38,726 nucleotides of DNA from Marinitoga sp. 38H-ov (GTDB lineage: Bacteria > Thermotogota > Thermotogae > Petrotogales > Petrotogaceae): assembly GCF_011057715.1 (NCBI RefSeq), contig NZ_LNGH01000027.1, positions 1-38,726 on the forward strand. Direction: 5' to 3'. The notes beneath the pieces were generated by a model that had not been told where the DNA came from, ran no database searches, and saw nothing but the letters and a program-made list of their open reading frames with translations. The first letter of the stretch is position 1. Every line of letters begins with the position of its first letter. Both the position numbers and the translations under genes were made by a program. Shown here piece by piece: positions 37,442 to 38,726 of this stretch.

Positions 37442-38419
37442 TTAATATAACATTATTTCTTCCCATTCTTCTAACCATTTTTCCATATTCTTATCAATTT
37501 CTTCAGGACTTACTGTAACTACTTTTTCAGGTATAATTGCATAGTTAAAAGCTTCTGGTAACTCTGTGTTAATTACAGGGAACATCCATTGATTTAAAGG
37601 AATTTCCTTTTGAAATTCATCAAATAATAAGAATTCTATAAACCTTTTTGCTAATTCTACATTTTTACTTCCTTTAACTATTCCAGCTCCTTCGATTTGA
37701 ACATATGCCCCTTCTTCTGGAACAAAAGCCTTATACTTTGTAGAATTATAATAATAGTATGAATATGCTCCATCTGTTGCATAGCTAACCATCATAGGAG
37801 CTTCACCTGATTCAAATTTTGCAAAAGCTTCACTCCAACCAGGAGTTACAGTTAAAATTGCTGGCTTTAACCTTTTCCAAAAATCTTTCCATTGATCCTT
37901 ATACACGCCTATTGTCCACAATAAAAATGCTTGTCCTGTAGAAGATGTTCTTGGATCTTGAATAATAAGTTTCTTATTCATCTTTGTTAAATCCTCAAAA
38001 CTTTTTGGAACAACATCTAATTTCTCAGGATCATATACTATTGCTATTGCTCCATAATCATATGGTATCAAATGATATGTTTTATCATAGATTAGATCAC
38101 TATTTTTTATTTTGTTAATATTTAAAGGTTTATACGGCATAATCAAATCTTCATTAATAGCAAGTACGGATAAAGATTGATCTAACCCTATTACAACATC
38201 TGCATTTGGATTTTTCTTTTCCATTTTTAATCTAGATAGCACATTTCCACCGTCACCTAATACCATAACATTAACTTCTACTCCATACATTTTTTCAAAC
38301 TTCTGAATAGTTCCCTTCTTTATCCAATCTAAACTATCATATACATATACCGTTAAAGATTCTGCAAATACAAAAGAAATAAGAATAACAGTAATAATTA
38401 ATAACAATGCCTTTCTCAT
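37442..38419 (-). CDS. thiB: Thiamine-type ABC transporter substrate-binding protein (ThiB/TbpA family)
   Basis: A 325-residue secreted solute-binding protein: signal peptide to about residue 19 (FVFA before ESLTVYVYDS), then a two-lobed periplasmic-binding fold with the ThiB features GDGGNVLSRL, NPNADVVIGLDQS, DYGAIAIVYD, QDPRTSSTGQAFLLW, GWSEAFAKFESGEAPMMVSYATD and the terminal NQWMFPV. The ATG has GGGAGG upstream. Partners ThiP and ThiQ are not downstream, because a terminator follows. Upstream, only 14 bases separate the start codon from the likely edge of an IS110 element, so the original promoter or any TPP riboswitch would be displaced. Confidence 0.88.
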   Translation of the reverse strand: MRKALLLIITVILISFVFAESLTVYVYDSLDWIKKGTIQKFEKMYGVEVNVMVLGDGGNVLSRLKMEKKNPNADVVIGLDQSLSVLAINEDLIMPYKPLNINKIKNSDLIYDKTYHLIPYDYGAIAIVYDPEKLDVVPKSFEDLTKMNKKLIIQDPRTSSTGQAFLLWTIGVYKDQWKDFWKRLKPAILTVTPGWSEAFAKFESGEAPMMVSYATDGAYSYYYYNSTKYKAFVPEEGAYVQIEGAGIVKGSKNVELAKRFIEFLLFDEFQKEIPLNQWMFPVINTELPEAFNYAIIPEKVVTVSPEEIDKNMEKWLEEWEEIMLY

Positions 38420-38437
38420 ATAATTACCTCCCTCGTG

Positions 38438-38443
38438 TATAAT
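38438..38443 (+). promoter_or_regulatory. -10 box near the IS110 left end
   Basis: TATAAT five bases inside the inferred left end. In IS110 elements the circular form joins the right and left ends and creates a promoter whose -10 lies here and -35 in the right end. Confidence 0.45.
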
Positions 38444-38488
38444 GTTTTCATATAATTAATAAATCTGATATTTATTTTTAAAAAAATA

Positions 38489-38656
38489 ATTCTAACTCTG
38501 AGTTATTATATAACTAAAGTAATTCTGTCACCTCCTGCACTTAAGTGCCTTGAATAGTCTGACTAACTTTGGTATATAAGTTGAATTGCTACCGGAGAAT
38601 GAGCTATAGCTCTTACATATAACGAGGCTCTTTTCTTATATACCCAGAGTTAGAAT
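38489..38656 (+). ncRNA. Candidate IS110 bridge RNA
   Basis: The 168-nt segment folds without gaps into a four-way junction. A closing stem of 12 perfect pairs (38489-38500 with 38645-38656) encloses three arms that abut each other: a 6-bp hairpin (38501-38515); an arm (38516-38570) with stems AAAGT/ACTTT and ATTC/GAAT, internal loops, and tip GCACTTAAGTGC; and an arm (38571-38644) closed by a perfect 10-bp stem (38571-38580 with 38635-38644), with a large internal loop and tip GAGCTATAGCTC. A 5' hairpin followed by target-binding and donor-binding loops is the published bridge-RNA plan. Position between left end and transposase also fits. Confidence 0.7.
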
Positions 38657-38680
38657 CTAATTCTGAAAGGTTGTGTTTCT

Positions 38681-38726
38681 ATGTTGTTTGTTGGTATCGA
38701 TGTTTCTAAAGATAAACTTGATTATT
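38681..38726 (+). CDS. IS110 family transposase, N-terminal codons only
   Basis: The visible 15 residues read MLFVGIDVSKDKLDY. GIDVSK with its Asp is the first part of the DEDD/RuvC-like catalytic site of IS110 transposases, which act as bridge-RNA-guided recombinases. A weak AAAGG lies ten bases before the ATG. The rest is beyond the window. Confidence 0.85.
   Translation, partial: MLFVGIDVSKDKLDY

Larger units (their letters stand above)
38434..38726 (+). mobile_element. Left end of an IS110-family element, cut by the window edge
   Basis: The start of an IS110-type transposase (GIDVSK) is preceded by about 245 bases without genes that fold into a structured RNA, as expected for the IS110 group. 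The left boundary at about 38434 is inferred from partial guide matches on both sides of a CT dinucleotide (38432-38433). The right end is outside the window. Confidence 0.7.

Noticed and set aside
38489-38656. TPP riboswitch for the thiB-like gene
   Set aside because: The fold was first considered as a thiB leader on the minus strand, but the conserved TPP-riboswitch sequence blocks are absent, and a start of an IS110 transposase follows on the plus strand.

Overview
The window is very AT-rich and tightly packed. Its genes fit a fermentative, motile, double-membraned thermophile of the Thermotogota, most likely a Marinitoga/Petrotoga-type organism. This is an inference from the gene set: 2-oxoacid:ferredoxin oxidoreductase parts, a Na+-decarboxylase beta subunit, a SpoVS homologue in a non-sporulating setting, a two-domain nucleoside kinase and many c-di-GMP proteins. 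No rRNA or tRNA gene and no CRISPR array was seen.

Layout. 1-953: end of a membrane GGDEF diguanylate cyclase. 954-5462: minus-strand housekeeping block with rpsO (and a hairpin leader), a DUF1385 membrane protein, a small protein, spoVS, and an operon of a Na+-pump beta subunit, a 2x[4Fe-4S] ferredoxin and a KorA-type subunit. 5498-7571: mannose-6-phosphate isomerase and an MFS transporter. 7653-10306: a family-4 glycoside hydrolase gene destroyed by a decayed IS200/IS605-type element (tnpA and tnpB both frameshifted, omega-RNA-like end still visible). 10317-12254: a large TPR-like protein with an internal XRE-like HTH, split by a frameshift in an A8 run, divergent from a 52-residue secreted-peptide gene. 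12291-20391: two HD-GYP proteins flanking an MFS and two MATE transporters plus a PgeF homologue; a pair of 15-bp operators lies between the MFS and the first MATE gene. 20405-25813: chemotaxis receptor, mannose-1-phosphate guanylyltransferase, and a large anchored beta-helix protein. 25983-28911: MarR regulator, NAD-dependent epimerase, an HTH-less paralogue of the TPR protein, and a convergent 42-residue secreted-peptide gene. 29036-30745: subtilisin-like lipoprotein protease. 31084-34236: three-gene nucleotide-sugar operon (WbpA/WbpB/WbpD-like). 34372-38419: nucleoside kinase, ArsB/NhaD-type permease, ThiB-like binding protein. 38434-38726: left end of an IS110-family element with a folded non-coding region that looks like a bridge RNA, followed by the first codons of the transposase.

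How the parts fit. Envelope polysaccharide supply (ManA, ManC, nucleotide-sugar operon), c-di-GMP signalling (one GGDEF, two HD-GYP), chemotaxis and export recur through the window. The two most interesting candidates are (i) two paralogous TPR-type proteins, one with an HTH, each next to a tiny gene for a signal-peptide-bearing peptide, resembling in outline the RRNPP peptide-receptor systems of Firmicutes but with a different architecture, and (ii) the IS110 bridge-RNA candidate, whose fold closes into a four-way junction.
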